From NCBI RefSeq assembly GCF_018613715.1, contig NZ_JAGGPT010000001.1:609919-673918 (forward strand): DNA of 64,000 nt, written 5' to 3'. The notes beneath the pieces are model-generated. The model did not search any database and was not told the origin of the DNA. It saw only the letters and a program-made list of their open reading frames with translations. Made by a program: the position numbers and the translations under genes. This document shows, piece by piece, positions 52,882 through 61,736 of this stretch. The stretch is from Chryseobacterium sp. ISL-6. GTDB taxonomy: Bacteria > Bacteroidota > Bacteroidia > Flavobacteriales > Weeksellaceae. The stretch's first letter is position 1; every line of letters starts with the position of its first letter.

Positions 52882-53778
52882 TTAGTACTGGTCTCTGAAT
52901 TTTTGAAATTCCTCATATTCATAATCAGGACAAGCTCCCGGTTTTGAAGTTATAAAAGCTCCCAGAGCAATAGCCTCTTTCATTATTTTATAAGGTGCTT
53001 CGAGTTGAATTCTTTTAGAAATAAAACCTGCAAGAAAAGAATCTCCACTTCCTACAGTATCTGCAATTGTGATAGGAACTGCCGGGCAGTCATAGCTTTC
53101 ATTTTCTACAAAATACCTTGCTCCTTTACTACCTTTAGTCAGAACAATTTCCTTTATCTTAAAGTGATCCTTAATAAAGGCCGCACTTTGATCCTCATTC
53201 ACATATTCTACATCAAGGAAATCGAGGATCTGTCTCATCTCGGCTTTATTCATCTTCACGATATCTGCATGATATAAAAGTTCTGTAATAAGGTCAACAT
53301 CCACAAATGGAGGTCTAAAATTGACATCAAAAATTTTAAGTTTTGCATACTCCAAAAGCTTAAGGAGTGTTTTCCTTGTTTTTTCATTCCTTGCAGCTAA
53401 GCTTCCAAAAATAAATGCATCGGCATTAGAAACTAACTCAGCTAATTTGGGTAGAAATTCTATATAATCCCAGGCTACATCATTAATAATTTCGTAGCTG
53501 GCTTCATTATCTTCATCAATAGTAGCAATAACGGTACTCGTAGGTTTTTGATCATCAACCTGAATATAATCGGTGGTAATTCCCCAATTTTTAATCTGAT
53601 CAATAAGCTTATCTCCAAGCTCATCACTTCCTATTCTACTGAGTACTTTAACATTTACTCCCATTTTATAAACATTATAGGCAACATTAAATGGTGCTCC
53701 CCCTGCTCTTGCTCCCTGAGGAAATAGGTCCCAGAGGACTTCTCCGAAACATACCACGTATTGATTGTCTTGTATCAT
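52882..53778 (-). CDS. PfkB-family carbohydrate kinase (fructokinase-like)
   Basis: A 298-residue sugar kinase. The N-terminal GEVLWDLFPQGARAGGAPFNVA is a fructokinase-type substrate region, and the C-terminal DTVGSGDSFLAGF near residue 245 is the ATP/anion-hole motif with the catalytic Asp. It phosphorylates a hexose, probably fructose. It follows a LacI-type regulator on the same strand, with a perfect palindrome between them, so it is very likely controlled by it. Confidence 0.9.
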   Translation of the reverse strand: MIQDNQYVVCFGEVLWDLFPQGARAGGAPFNVAYNVYKMGVNVKVLSRIGSDELGDKLIDQIKNWGITTDYIQVDDQKPTSTVIATIDEDNEASYEIINDVAWDYIEFLPKLAELVSNADAFIFGSLAARNEKTRKTLLKLLEYAKLKIFDVNFRPPFVDVDLITELLYHADIVKMNKAEMRQILDFLDVEYVNEDQSAAFIKDHFKIKEIVLTKGSKGARYFVENESYDCPAVPITIADTVGSGDSFLAGFISKRIQLEAPYKIMKEAIALGAFITSKPGACPDYEYEEFQKFRDQY

Positions 53779-53782
53779 ATGG

Positions 53783-53794
53783 TTAAACGTTTAA
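53783..53794. promoter_or_regulatory. Palindrome TTAAACGTTTAA, probable LacI-type operator
   Basis: A perfect 12-base palindrome with the central CG typical of LacI-family operators. It lies 4 bases upstream of the kinase ATG, between the regulator and the kinase. Confidence 0.65.
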
Positions 53795-53809
53795 ATTATT
53801 TATAAAATT

Positions 53810-54811
53810 TTACTTTACAGATTTCATTTTGATCAATTCACCAGAACAGACTATTCTTGTTCCCTTTTCGGAAAAGTTTTTAATCTGATCATCAAGAAGT
53901 TTTAAAGCAATAACAGCCATTTCTTCCAAAGGCTGTCTAATGTAGGTAACTTCCGTGGGAAATAAAGTGTAGGCATCTGTTTCATCAAATGCGATTACAG
54001 AAACATCCTCAGGAACCTTTATCTTATTTCTAACCAGATAATTTAATCCGGCAATTCCAATTTTATTATTTAAAAAATACAAGGCGGTCTTTTTAGAAGT
54101 AATTTTAAGTTGCTTCTTAAGCTCGGTATGAACTTTAGGTGTAACATCTTTCATATCCACTAAAACTTTTTTTGCTATAATACCTCTTTCACGAACCTTT
54201 CGCTCAAAACCACGTTGCCTGTCAAGTAAATGAGGCAATTTTGTGTTATAACCTACATAAATTAATTCCTCGAAATTATGATCAATAAGATAATCGACTA
54301 TAATTTCAGAGATTTCAAAATTATTCAGTGTTACTGCAGGAAGATTAACATTTTCAAGGTAATAATCGACACTAACAACGGGGTATTCATTATTCAAAAG
54401 TTTTTTGATCGCATCATCTGAGCCAACAACTGGAACTACAATCATTCCATCAACCTGCTGTTCAGAAAAAAGTTCTGTAAGCTGTCTGAATTTATCTGGA
54501 TTTTCGTCAGAACTCCCAATAAGGATCGTGTAACCTAACTTCATGGCTTCATTTTCTATCCATCTTGCGATATTAGAAAAGAAATCGTTTGAAATATCAG
54601 GAACAATCAAGCCTATAAGTTTACTATTGCTCATTTTAAGACTTCTGGCAATCTTATTTGGAGCATAATTAATTTCTTTTGCTACTTCGAGAATCTTAAT
54701 TTTTGTAGCTTCACTGATCCTGCTTCCTTCCTTTCTATTTAATACATATGAAACTGTTGCTACGGAAACACCGGCAATTCTTGCAATATCTTTTATGGAA
54801 GCTCTTTTCAT
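53810..54811 (-). CDS. LacI-family transcriptional regulator
   Basis: A 333-residue protein. The N-terminal HTH reads IKDIARIAGVSVATVSYVLN (residues 5-24), followed by a periplasmic-binding-protein-like sensor domain with LIGLIVPDISNDFF near residue 60. The frame is open to 54955, but the ATG at 54811 is chosen because a TACTTTTG -7 element occupies 54828-54835, so an ATG at 54826 would lie at or before the transcript start. It probably senses a sugar and controls itself and the PfkB kinase. Confidence 0.92.
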   Translation of the reverse strand: MKRASIKDIARIAGVSVATVSYVLNRKEGSRISEATKIKILEVAKEINYAPNKIARSLKMSNSKLIGLIVPDISNDFFSNIARWIENEAMKLGYTILIGSSDENPDKFRQLTELFSEQQVDGMIVVPVVGSDDAIKKLLNNEYPVVSVDYYLENVNLPAVTLNNFEISEIIVDYLIDHNFEELIYVGYNTKLPHLLDRQRGFERKVRERGIIAKKVLVDMKDVTPKVHTELKKQLKITSKKTALYFLNNKIGIAGLNYLVRNKIKVPEDVSVIAFDETDAYTLFPTEVTYIRQPLEEMAVIALKLLDDQIKNFSEKGTRIVCSGELIKMKSVK

Positions 54812-54827
54812 TTTATTGATTGACATA

Positions 54828-54835
54828 CAAAAGTA
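54828..54835 (-). promoter_or_regulatory. -7 promoter element of the LacI-type gene
   Basis: TACTTTTG on the minus strand fits TAnnTTTG. It fixes the LacI start at 54811 and predicts a leader of about 10 bases. The remainder of the gap up to 55114 is AT-rich with no gene. Confidence 0.5.
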
Positions 54836-55114
54836 TTTCATAAAATATAAAAAAATGTATAATAAATAGCATAATTTTTTTATAAAATTATTGTAGTTTC
54901 GCAACTTTTTAAAAAGGACACCAATCAGCAACTTAAACAACTGAAAATAAATCAATTAAAAACACATAACTTCTATTTCATTTGAGTAATACTTTGCTAA
55001 AATCCATTTCATCTCCTTTCTATTTTGACTTATTTTCGGTAATTTTTCAGATTCTTTACTAGTTATAAAATAAAATTAGTTCTCATATTTTTTAATTAAT
55101 CATGAAAAACAGAT

Positions 55115-55122
55115 AATTTTGA
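55115..55122 (+). promoter_or_regulatory. -7 promoter element of the Crp-type gene
   Basis: TAATTTTG fits TAnnTTTG, 19 bases before the ATG at 55142. Confidence 0.5.
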
Positions 55123-55141
55123 CCCATCACAATTTACCCTC

Positions 55142-55705
55142 ATGACCATAGACGAAATTATTGATAGTATACTTCCCCTTCCTGCAGCTTCAAAGGAAAA
55201 TTTGAAAATGTATATTACAGAAGTTTCTTATCCAAAGTGCTTTTGCCTCATGGAAGCAAATAAGATTATTCCTTATGTGTACTTTATAAAAAGAGGAATT
55301 GTTCGCGCCTACGCTTCTACGGAAGATAATGATATTACATTTTGGTTTGGTAGCGAAGGTGAAACGGTAATTTCTATGAAAAGCTACGTAGAAAATAAAC
55401 CAGGCTATGAAAGCATTGAATTGTTGGAGGATTGCGAACTTTACCAGTTGGCTACTGAAAATCTGAGAAAGCTATTCAATGAGGATATTTATATTGCCAA
55501 TTGGGGACGGAAATTTGCAGAAAGAGAGCTTGTAAAAACAGAAGAATTAATTATCTCCAGACAATTTAAAACATCTACTGAGCGCTATAAAGACTTAATG
55601 CGTGACAAACCTAATCTTTTGAAGAGGGTTCAGTTGGGACATATTGCTTCTTATTTAGGAATTACACAGGTAAGCTTGAGTAGAATCAGAGCTGAGATCA
55701 GATAA
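55142..55705 (+). CDS. Crp/Fnr-family transcriptional regulator
   Basis: A 187-residue protein. The beta-roll sensor (about 25-115) carries YFIKRGIVRAYA and FWFGSEGE; the C-terminal HTH is LGHIASYLGITQVSLSRIR near 168-186. Cyclic-nucleotide contacts are not conserved. It lies 138 bases upstream of an SMR exporter on the same strand and may regulate it. Confidence 0.88.
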   Translation: MTIDEIIDSILPLPAASKENLKMYITEVSYPKCFCLMEANKIIPYVYFIKRGIVRAYASTEDNDITFWFGSEGETVISMKSYVENKPGYESIELLEDCELYQLATENLRKLFNEDIYIANWGRKFAERELVKTEELIISRQFKTSTERYKDLMRDKPNLLKRVQLGHIASYLGITQVSLSRIRAEIR

Positions 55706-55843
55706 TAATTTGTAAGATTTCTAATTAGAAAAAATCTTTATTGATTATCAATATAGCCTAAAAGAAGAAAAACTTATTTTTTAACATTTGTAAAATTTTT
55801 ATTCCTCATAAATGCGGAACTTTGCAGGAGAAAAAAAATAAAA

Positions 55844-56170
55844 ATGAACTGGATTATTTTAATTATCGCAGGATTGTTTGAAGTTGCTTTTGCATCTTGT
55901 TTAGGAAAAGCAAAAGAAACAACAGGATCAGAAATGTATTATTGGTTTGCGGGCTTTTTGGTTACGATGACCATCAGTATGTTATTACTGATCAAAGCTA
56001 CACAAACATTACCGATAGGAACAGCTTATGCCGTATGGACGGGGATTGGTGCTGTAGGTACCGCTTTAATGGGTATGCTCTTTTTTAAAGATCCTGTAAC
56101 CTTTTGGAGAATTTTCTTCATCTCTACCCTTATTGGTTCTATCATAGGGTTAAAAGCTGCTTCTCACTAA
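55844..56170 (+). CDS. Small multidrug resistance (SMR) exporter, Gdx/SugE-like
   Basis: A 108-residue protein with four membrane helices. The essential Glu is at position 13, and AYAVWTGIGAVGTAL near residue 60 is the Gdx (guanidinium exporter) version rather than the EmrE version. It is a proton-coupled antiporter acting as a dimer. No guanidine riboswitch is visible upstream. GAACTTTG, a one-mismatch -7 element, lies at 55817-55824. Confidence 0.88.
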   Translation: MNWIILIIAGLFEVAFASCLGKAKETTGSEMYYWFAGFLVTMTISMLLLIKATQTLPIGTAYAVWTGIGAVGTALMGMLFFKDPVTFWRIFFISTLIGSIIGLKAASH

Positions 56171-56187
56171 AGTATACATCTTATCAT

Positions 56188-56220
56188 AAAAAATGTCTTC
56201 AGGTTCTGAAGACATTTTTT
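56188..56220. terminator. Bidirectional terminator
   Basis: A perfect 15-bp stem including A/T ends (56188-56202 with 56206-56220) with a 3-base loop, between the converging SMR and methyltransferase genes. Confidence 0.9.
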
Positions 56221-56223
56221 TAT

Positions 56224-56991
56224 TCATTTTTTAAAAACAACTGGTAAGATCTCATTATGCCTTAAACCGAATTTTCTTATTTCTTCTTCTGAGAAGTTTT
56301 GCGAATAGAAATTAGGTTCTATTTCAAAACCAGCTTTTCTTAGCCGATTAAAATAATCCATTCCATACCAACGAACATGATCATACTGACCGAAATGTTT
56401 TTGACGTTCTTTAGGATCTTTAATAGAAAAATCTTCATAGGTTTTCTCTAATGAATTTTTCATAGGAACCTGAAAAATTCCCCATCCGCCAGGTCGCATT
56501 ACCCTATAAAGCTCGCTTATGGCTTTGGCATCATCCTCAATATGTTCCAAAACATGGTTACAGAAAACGATATCGAAACTTTCGTCAGCAAAAGGAAGAT
56601 CAAGAATATCTGCTTTTACATCTACAATAGGGGAAAAAAGATCTGCAGAAATATAATCAAGATTTCTCATTCTCTTGAATTTCCTCAGAAACTCTTGCTC
56701 TGGAGCGATATGTAAAACTTTATAATTTTTAATAAAAAAATCAGTTTCATTTTGAAGATACAGCCACATCTGACGGTGTCTTTCCAGGCTTAAGGTTCCC
56801 GGGGACAAAGCATTTTCTCTTTGCTTCCCATAGCCATAGGGAAGAAATTTACGATATGATTTTCCATCAATAGGATCGAAAAATTCATCGCCCTTAAAAA
56901 ACTGATAGATAAGAGGTCTCGCCCAGATACTCATCGTAATAAGCATCGGACGCGGAATTGTATTCAGTAAAAGCTTGGTTACTTTTTTCAT
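56224..56991 (-). CDS. Class I SAM-dependent methyltransferase
   Basis: A 255-residue protein. The motifs are VLHIAPEQEFLRKF near residue 92 (motif I), then ILDLPFADESFDIVFCNHVLEH near 132 and LYRVMRPGGWGIFQVP. This is the Methyltransf_11 pattern. N-terminal hydrophobic residues could bind a membrane. Its ATG shares one base with the map stop codon (TAATG), so the two are coupled. The substrate is unknown. Confidence 0.86.
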   Translation of the reverse strand: MKKVTKLLLNTIPRPMLITMSIWARPLIYQFFKGDEFFDPIDGKSYRKFLPYGYGKQRENALSPGTLSLERHRQMWLYLQNETDFFIKNYKVLHIAPEQEFLRKFKRMRNLDYISADLFSPIVDVKADILDLPFADESFDIVFCNHVLEHIEDDAKAISELYRVMRPGGWGIFQVPMKNSLEKTYEDFSIKDPKERQKHFGQYDHVRWYGMDYFNRLRKAGFEIEPNFYSQNFSEEEIRKFGLRHNEILPVVFKK

Positions 56992-57800
56992 TAAAAATCC
57001 ATTTGGAAAGGCTTTTCCTCATCACTTTGAATACCTAAAGCTTCATATACATATTTGAAGGTAGAAAGCAATACAGGTTTTCCATTAATTACCGCTACAT
57101 CATGCTCAAAATGTGCTGAAGGCTGATTATCTAAAGTTGTTACCGTCCAGCCATCATTATGGAACTTCACTTTTTCAGTTCCCAGATTTACCATAGGTTC
57201 AATGGCAAGCGCTAAACCATCTTTAATGACTTTTCCACTTCCCTGTCTCCCATAGTTAGGTACTTGAGGGTCTTCATGCATTTTTCTTCCTAATCCATGT
57301 CCTACGAGCTCTCTTACTACTCCATAACCTTCTTTTTCACAATGAGCCTGAATTGCATGAGAAATGTCTCCTATTCTCTTTCCTCTCACACATTGTTCAA
57401 TTCCTTTATAAAGAGATTCTTTGGTAATCTGCAATAGTTTTTTGATCTCAGGCTTTACTTCTCCGATTTCAAATGTATAGGCATGATCCCCTACAAAGCC
57501 ATTTAAAATAGCTCCACAATCTACAGAAAGTACGTCGCCTTCTTTAATAATATCATTATTGGGAAAACCATGTACTACCTGTTCATTTGGAGAAATACAT
57601 AATGAATTTGGAAAACCTCCATATCCTAAGAATGCAGGTTCACCACCATGGTCTTTAATAAAATCATGCGCTAATTTATCTAAATACAAAGTAGTAATTC
57701 CCGGTTTGATTTCTTTCGCTAACATTCCTAATGTTTTTGAAACCAACTGAGCACTCTGTTTCATGAGACGAAGTTCGTCTATTGTTTTTAATTGAATCAT
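56991..57800 (-). CDS. map: Methionine aminopeptidase, type I
   Basis: A 269-residue enzyme that removes the N-terminal Met from nascent proteins. Metal ligands are visible: Asp in VDCGAILNGFVGDHAYTF (two), His in GHGLGRKMHEDP, and two Glu residues in AIEPM and FEHDVAV. Length is normal for type I. It is coupled to the downstream methyltransferase by a one-base stop/start overlap. Confidence 0.94.
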   Translation of the reverse strand: MIQLKTIDELRLMKQSAQLVSKTLGMLAKEIKPGITTLYLDKLAHDFIKDHGGEPAFLGYGGFPNSLCISPNEQVVHGFPNNDIIKEGDVLSVDCGAILNGFVGDHAYTFEIGEVKPEIKKLLQITKESLYKGIEQCVRGKRIGDISHAIQAHCEKEGYGVVRELVGHGLGRKMHEDPQVPNYGRQGSGKVIKDGLALAIEPMVNLGTEKVKFHNDGWTVTTLDNQPSAHFEHDVAVINGKPVLLSTFKYVYEALGIQSDEEKPFQMDF

Positions 57801-57805
57801 GTTCT

Positions 57806-57884
57806 AATGTAACAATTTATGAATTTAGCAATGTAACAATACAAATATTAAAATTGGTAAACTGCTACATTGTTATATTGTTAG
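57806..57884. repeat. Intergenic AATGTAACAAT repeat cluster
   Basis: AATGTAACAAT occurs at 57806-57816 and 57830-57840. A near-perfect inverted version lies at 57869-57879. It could fold into a hairpin and resembles iterated intergenic spacers seen in flavobacterial genomes. Confidence 0.5.
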
Positions 57885-57891
57885 ATTTTTC

Positions 57892-58323
57892 TTACCAGAA
57901 TAATCCTTTTTTCTTATCTTTTTTAAGTTTAGAATATGCTAAAACTTCTTTGCCTTCAACACGGAATTCTATTCTTTCATTGATAATATTATAGATCTCT
58001 CCCCAACCTGGAAAACCGCCTAGATTTCTATCATCAATAAACCAATCGGCATCTATTTTTCGAGATTGTGTTTCAGGGTCAAAAACCTCTCCTTCGAAAC
58101 TGCCATTAACGGAATAAAACTCTATTCCGTTTTTTTTGCAGAATTCTACCGCTTCATCTAATGTTTTTCCGTGTCTGTATGTCCAAAGAATTAATCTGTA
58201 GCCTTCAGACTGAAGTTTTCTTAATGTTTCAAAAGCGAAGATCTTTGCCTTACCAATTCCGGGATAGGCATCGTCAACAATTGTTCCGTCGAAATCTACA
58301 GCAATTTTTTTATTGTTTAACAT
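57892..58323 (-). CDS. HAD-type phosphatase, short form
   Basis: A 143-residue capless HAD protein. Motif I is VDFDGTIVDD near residue 9, motif II is LWTYRHGKTL near residue 47, and motif IV is WFIDDRNLGGFPGWG. It is like the small Bacteroides HAD phosphatases with a polynucleotide-phosphatase-like core. The end is lysine-rich. The substrate is unknown. Confidence 0.85.
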   Translation of the reverse strand: MLNNKKIAVDFDGTIVDDAYPGIGKAKIFAFETLRKLQSEGYRLILWTYRHGKTLDEAVEFCKKNGIEFYSVNGSFEGEVFDPETQSRKIDADWFIDDRNLGGFPGWGEIYNIINERIEFRVEGKEVLAYSKLKKDKKKGLFW

Positions 58324-58361
58324 TTTTTTGCGTTTTTAGCAGTGCAAAGATAAGAAATAAA

Positions 58362-58390
58362 AAGAGTGCCAAAAAACACTCGGCACTCTT
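58362..58390 (-). terminator. Terminator of the acyl-ACP desaturase gene
   Basis: A 9-bp stem (58362-58370 with 58382-58390) with an 11-base loop and T-rich tail on the minus strand. Confidence 0.72.
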
Positions 58391-58416
58391 ACTTTATAAT
58401 TTTATGTATTCTTTTC

Positions 58417-59394
58417 CTAACTTTTCACCCAACTGAATTGAAATTGTAAGTCTGGAGTGGATACTCTATCTGTAATTTTTTGCAGTCTGGAAGGAAGTTT
58501 CATAAGATATTCCTGAGCTTTTTCAGCTTTTTCAGTAAGCCCTTTAATATGTTCTATCTTCCATTCATCCAATAATTCTTTCATGATATTGATATAATCC
58601 TGACCGGTATATACCATACATCTTTGAGCTGCATCTGAAAAATGTCCCCAAAGCTCACCAGCTTTTTGTCCTGACTGTCTCATTAAATGGGCAGGCATTA
58701 CAATTTTTTTACGCATCATATCTTCAAATGCCAGGATCATTTCTGAAGGATCTAATTCTAGAATTTTAGCAACAAAATGTTTATATGCTTTAGCATGTCT
58801 GGCTTCATCAGCGGCAATCACACCACACATTTTAGCCAATTTCCCGTTTCCGGATTGCTTTGCTAAAGTTCCTACTCTTCTATGAGAAATATTAGTAGCA
58901 GTTTCCTGAAAGCTTGTATACACAAAGTTTCTGTAAGGATCCATACTTGTCCCCAAGTCAAAACCATCACTGATCAGATATTGGGTAGTGATTTCAACTT
59001 CTCTCATGTTTACTCTACCACACAAATAAAGATATTTGTTCAATAAGTCACCATGTCTGTTTTCCTCTCCTGTCCAAGATCTTACCCAATTGGCCCAACC
59101 TACTTTTTCTTCCTGATTTATTCCGTCTACCCCCATTAACCATGATTCGTAAGATGGCAATGCCTCTTCTGTGATACAGTCACCAATAAGAGTAACAAAA
59201 AGATCATAAGGCATTTCGCGGGCAAAGGTCTGAATTTCTTCTAAATCATATTTAAAATCTGCACTTGATGGATCTGGAAGGTAATCTGAGGGCTGCCATA
59301 TTTTTTCAATTGGCGTCAAAAATTTTTCCAGAAAAGAACTTACTTCCTTTTCCAAGATACCCATTACTTCTTTCCTTACCAGCGTTTGATACAT
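58417..59394 (-). CDS. Acyl-ACP desaturase (ferritin-like di-iron enzyme)
   Basis: A 325-residue soluble protein. The two di-iron motifs are EENRHGD near residue 112 and DEARHAKAY near residue 197. Length and spacing fit plant and bacterial acyl-ACP desaturases, which introduce a cis double bond into stearoyl- or palmitoyl-ACP. In this setting it would make unsaturated fatty acids aerobically. A TATCTTTG -7 element lies at 59428-59435. Confidence 0.92.
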   Translation of the reverse strand: MYQTLVRKEVMGILEKEVSSFLEKFLTPIEKIWQPSDYLPDPSSADFKYDLEEIQTFAREMPYDLFVTLIGDCITEEALPSYESWLMGVDGINQEEKVGWANWVRSWTGEENRHGDLLNKYLYLCGRVNMREVEITTQYLISDGFDLGTSMDPYRNFVYTSFQETATNISHRRVGTLAKQSGNGKLAKMCGVIAADEARHAKAYKHFVAKILELDPSEMILAFEDMMRKKIVMPAHLMRQSGQKAGELWGHFSDAAQRCMVYTGQDYINIMKELLDEWKIEHIKGLTEKAEKAQEYLMKLPSRLQKITDRVSTPDLQFQFSWVKS

Positions 59395-59427
59395 TTCCGT
59401 TATTTAGATTTATTATAATTTAATATA

Positions 59428-59435
59428 CAAAGATA
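59428..59435 (-). promoter_or_regulatory. -7 promoter element of the desaturase gene
   Basis: TATCTTTG on the minus strand fits TAnnTTTG, 33 bases before the ATG. Confidence 0.5.
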
Positions 59436-59546
59436 TGATTTATTTATTATTTAGCGCATAATAACATATGCCTCTCATAATATGCATGACATATATCATA
59501 AAAAATGCCATTATCAGTATAACGACACTTTTATTTTTTTATTTGT

Positions 59547-61097
59547 CTAGTTCACTAAAATATCTCCAGTCATTATTTTTGGGATATCTATTCCCATTAT
59601 TTTTAAAATAGTTGGAGCCACATCCCCTAACTTCCCTGACTTCCCTGGTTTCAAATTCCATGTATGGTCTTTATCCATTATAATAAAAGGAACCAAATTC
59701 GTAGAATGTTGTGTATTTGGAGTTCCATCAGGATTAACCATCACATCAGAATTTCCATGATCCGCGAGAATAAATACCGCATAACCATGTTCATAAGCTG
59801 TTGTAGCTACTTTTTCAATACATTTATCTACAGTTTCTGCCGCTTTTACTGCCGCTTCAAATACTCCGGTATGACCTACCATATCGGTATTGGCAAAATT
59901 GAGACAGATAAAATCAGCTGTTTCATTTTCCAATTCAGGAATGATTGCGTTTGTAATATCATATGCTGACATTTCGGGTTTCAAATCATAAGTTGGAACA
60001 TCCTTCGGACTTGGGCAAAGTAATCTTCTTTCTCCGACGAATTCTTTTTCTCTTCCTCCTGAGAAGAAAAATGTCACATGTGGATATTTTTCTGTTTCGG
60101 CAATCCTGATTTGAGTTTTACCATTTTTCTCAATGATTTCGCCCATTGTTTCTTGTAGTACTTCTTCATCAAAAACTACATGAACATTATTAAAGGTTTT
60201 ATCATAATTGGTCAGTGTAACATAATACAAATTCAATTTACGCATGAAGTAATCGGGTAAATCCTGTTGAGAAAGAACTTCTGTAATTTCTCTTCCTCTG
60301 TCAGTACGGAAATTAAAGCAGATCACCACATCATTATCTACAATTTTAGCAACAGGTACTACATTTCCAGTTTCTGTTGTATGTATTAAAATAATTGGTT
60401 TTAAAAACTCATCTGTCACATTATTGTCATAAGACTCTTGAATAGCTGCTAATGCATCTGTTGTTTGAAGTCCTACTCCTTCTGTTAATGCATCGTAAGC
60501 TAATTTCACACGCTCCCATCTTTTATCTCTGTCCATCGCGTAATACCTTCCAACAACAGTTGCTAATTTTCCAGTCGTTGAATGCATATGGTCTTCCAAT
60601 TCTTTAATAAAGCCTAATCCTGAATGTGGATCACAATCTCTACCATCAGTAAAAGCGTGAACAAATACATTGTCATTCAATCCGAAATTCTTCGCGGCTG
60701 TTAATAAACCTTTTAAATGGTTGATATGTGAATGTACTCCACCATTGGAAACCAATCCTATGAAGTGTACTTTTTTATTTTCTCTTTTGGCATATTCAAA
60801 AGCCTCCTGAATAACCTTTTCTTCACCCAGAGTCCCGTTTTCAACGGCCATATTCAGTTTTACAAGATTCTGATATACCACTCTTCCGGCTCCAAGGTTC
60901 ATATGTCCAACTTCAGAATTTCCCATCTGTCCGGCAGGAAGCCCTACTGCTGTTCCACTTGCCTCAAGGGTTGTATGTGGATATTTATGAAAACAACTAT
61001 CTATAAATGGTGTATTGGCACTATCTAATGCTGAAACTTCAGGATTCTTTCCCAATCCCCATCCATCAAGTATTGCCAGTATTGCTTTTTTCGACAT
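59547..61097 (-). CDS. gpmI: 2,3-bisphosphoglycerate-independent phosphoglycerate mutase
   Basis: A 516-residue metalloenzyme that interconverts 3- and 2-phosphoglycerate. The phosphorylated Ser is in GNSEVGHMNLGAGR near residue 64. The N-terminal ILDGWG and C-terminal TDMVGHTG and ILADHGNSD supply the metal ligands of the alkaline phosphatase fold. Length is typical. It is monocistronic. Confidence 0.95.
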   Translation of the reverse strand: MSKKAILAILDGWGLGKNPEVSALDSANTPFIDSCFHKYPHTTLEASGTAVGLPAGQMGNSEVGHMNLGAGRVVYQNLVKLNMAVENGTLGEEKVIQEAFEYAKRENKKVHFIGLVSNGGVHSHINHLKGLLTAAKNFGLNDNVFVHAFTDGRDCDPHSGLGFIKELEDHMHSTTGKLATVVGRYYAMDRDKRWERVKLAYDALTEGVGLQTTDALAAIQESYDNNVTDEFLKPIILIHTTETGNVVPVAKIVDNDVVICFNFRTDRGREITEVLSQQDLPDYFMRKLNLYYVTLTNYDKTFNNVHVVFDEEVLQETMGEIIEKNGKTQIRIAETEKYPHVTFFFSGGREKEFVGERRLLCPSPKDVPTYDLKPEMSAYDITNAIIPELENETADFICLNFANTDMVGHTGVFEAAVKAAETVDKCIEKVATTAYEHGYAVFILADHGNSDVMVNPDGTPNTQHSTNLVPFIIMDKDHTWNLKPGKSGKLGDVAPTILKIMGIDIPKIMTGDILVN

Positions 61098-61117
61098 TTT
61101 CTGTAACTTTTATTATA

Positions 61118-61125
61118 CAAATTTA
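61118..61125 (-). promoter_or_regulatory. -7 promoter element of gpmI
   Basis: TAAATTTG on the minus strand fits TAnnTTTG, 20 bases before the ATG. Confidence 0.5.
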
Positions 61126-61399
61126 CCTATTTTCCAATGAAACTAATAATCTCAAACACTTAAATTTTTATTAAAGAATTTATTTATTTCCTTTTTAAAT
61201 GAAGAAAATTCTAAAGCAAATACTTTTTTTGTTATTACAGATTACGCCATCTTAATTACATTTCTAAAATCTCATTCTATACTTAGGTTAGCTCTCTTAT
61301 AACGATGAAAAACCTATACTATCTGCAAGACCTGCCGAGGACTATAGAATAAATTGAACATATTTTCTACCACCACTGTGAGGAATTAATTATTATTTT
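61126..61399. other. Intergenic region without visible gene
   Basis: AT-rich sequence between the divergent gpmI and SUI1-type genes. Apart from the two -7 elements at its ends I see no ORF, hairpin or repeat. Confidence 0.4.
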
Positions 61400-61407
61400 T
61401 AATTTTG
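61400..61407 (+). promoter_or_regulatory. -7 promoter element of the SUI1-type gene
   Basis: TAATTTTG fits TAnnTTTG. It ends 4 bases before the ATG at 61412, so the mRNA would be leaderless or nearly so. Confidence 0.45.
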
Positions 61408-61411
61408 CTCT

Positions 61412-61735
61412 ATGGATTTACGAGATCAATTGAAGAACCTTTTTCCTGGGCACGAAGAACAGGATTTTGAAATGCCTGAAGAAAAATTCAAGCAGAAAGA
61501 GCCTTTAGTATGTAAGTTTGAGAAAAAAGGAAGAAATGGAAAGCCTGTCACTGTGATTGAAGGCTGGGAAGGAACTGAAGAAGATTTGAAAAAAATCTCT
61601 AAAAAGATTAAAACAACTTTAGGAATTGGGGGATCGGAAAAAGATGGAACGATCATCATTCAGGGTGACAACCGTGATAAGATCATGGAAATTCTTAAAG
61701 ATATGGGTTATAAAACTAAAAGAGTCGGTGGATAA
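61412..61735 (+). CDS. SUI1/eIF1-like translation factor (YciH family)
   Basis: A 107-residue protein. The C-terminal SUI1 domain (about 30-105) shows KKIKTTLGIGGSEKDGTIIIQGD, with the IQGD signature that matches eIF1 and YciH. The N-terminal 28 residues are acidic. YciH may affect start-site selection or stress-time translation in bacteria. The stop codon abuts the converging LRR gene. Confidence 0.92.
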   Translation: MDLRDQLKNLFPGHEEQDFEMPEEKFKQKEPLVCKFEKKGRNGKPVTVIEGWEGTEEDLKKISKKIKTTLGIGGSEKDGTIIIQGDNRDKIMEILKDMGYKTKRVGG

Positions 61736-61736
61736 T

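Noticed and set aside
53810..54955. Long LacI form starting at 54955
   Set aside because: The extension is low-complexity and lies upstream of the promoter element; the HTH begins at 54811.
55706..55843. Guanidine riboswitch before the SMR exporter
   Set aside because: The gap has no conserved ykkC-type or mini-ykkC hairpins, although the exporter is Gdx-like.
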